Positions 41,734-41,818 of a stretch of 41,818 nucleotides of DNA are shown here, piece by piece (positions within the stretch are counted from its first letter, which is position 1; each line of letters begins with the position of its first letter). Both the position numbers and the translations under genes were made by a program. The notes under the pieces were generated by a model. The model made no database searches. It saw only the letters and a program-made list of their open reading frames with translations, and was not told where the DNA came from. Origin of the DNA: Lachnospiraceae bacterium (GTDB lineage: Bacteria > Bacillota_A > Clostridia > Lachnospirales > Lachnospiraceae); assembly GCA_004556565.1 (NCBI GenBank), contig SFGN01000021.1, positions 1 through 41,818 on the forward strand, read 5' to 3'.

Positions 41734-41818
41734 TATGATAATGTCCTAGTATACCATATATGAAAATGTCCCAGATGTGGTATAATATCTTCCTTACGAC
41801 TTATAACGAACAGGAGGA
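41734..41818 (+). promoter_or_regulatory. Plus-strand promoter, direct repeats and ribosome-binding site at the right edge
   Basis: The 13-bp repeats TATGATAATGTCC (41734-41746) and TATGAAAATGTCC (41759-41771) precede an extended -10 promoter TGGTATAAT (TATAAT at 41781-41786). The window ends on AGGAGGA (41812-41818), so a plus-strand gene starts right after it. Repeats before the first gene are typical of insertion-sequence ends and transposase-binding sites, but the coding part is outside the window. Confidence 0.55.

Noticed and set aside
1..41818. CRISPR array
   Set aside because: No regularly spaced short repeats were found; the only long repeats are inside the giant gene and are coding.

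Overview
This is a chromosomal window from a low- to mid-GC Gram-positive bacterium, most likely a Lachnospiraceae-type gut Clostridium. The evidence is the era-recO-glyS and rplS-lepB-rbgA-lepB-rnhB-yraN gene orders, strong AGGAGG ribosome-binding sites, a PPi-type pyruvate phosphate dikinase of clostridial length, and a very large SLH-anchored discoidin/Ig-like surface protein. Almost everything is on the minus strand. The exceptions are one A+T-rich orphan gene, one tRNA gene and a transcription start at the right edge. Functions are assigned by recognising families and motifs by eye, not by database search.

Positions 1-7770 are accessory DNA. A large serine recombinase (2003-3811) is translationally coupled to a 45-codon gene in front of it. 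Behind a terminator follows a tightly packed cassette: a DUF1643-type protein, two small unknown proteins that look like diverged paralogues, and two micro-ORFs of 31 and 32 codons that overlap by ATGA. To the right, beyond a 450-bp non-coding stretch dense in hairpins, lie a replication-type ATPase with an SF3/primase-helicase look and an OB-fold, acidic-tailed SSB-like protein. A very A+T-rich orphan gene (6583-7770) on the plus strand has a near-consensus promoter sitting on a pair of direct repeats. No relaxase or conjugation gene is visible, and the attachment sites were not located.

Positions 7771-21428 are housekeeping: ppdK, two tandem M18 aminopeptidases, glyS, recO, era, an M16C presequence-protease-like metallopeptidase and a tRNA-dihydrouridine synthase.

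Positions 21429-28643 hold one gene for a 2404-residue secreted protein: signal peptide, discoidin and LamG-like domains, FN3, many Ig-like repeats alternating with three more discoidin-like modules, a FIVAR-type helical segment, a Big_2 domain and three SLH domains. Similar terminators lie on both sides of it.

Positions 28947-33381 carry an alpha-E / transglutaminase-like / circularly permuted ATP-grasp cluster, a family of peptide- or amide-bond-forming systems. Here it is joined to two AstE/AspA-type M14 proteins, one with intact zinc ligands and one without. The ATP-grasp gene has lost its 5' end next to the terminator of adenine deaminase (33569-35299).

Positions 35391-41818 contain tRNA-Thr(CGU), an mscS channel gene, pgeF, and the conserved run yraN, rnhB, lepB, rbgA, a second lepB and rplS. 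Upstream of rplS, where trmD would be expected, a plus-strand extended -10 promoter, 13-bp direct repeats and a Shine-Dalgarno mark the start of another gene, possibly an insertion sequence.

The best candidates for something undescribed are the M14 enzyme/pseudoenzyme pair in the ATP-grasp/alpha-E cluster, the structured region and DUF1643/micro-ORF cassette of the recombinase element, and the autonomous orphan gene at 6583.
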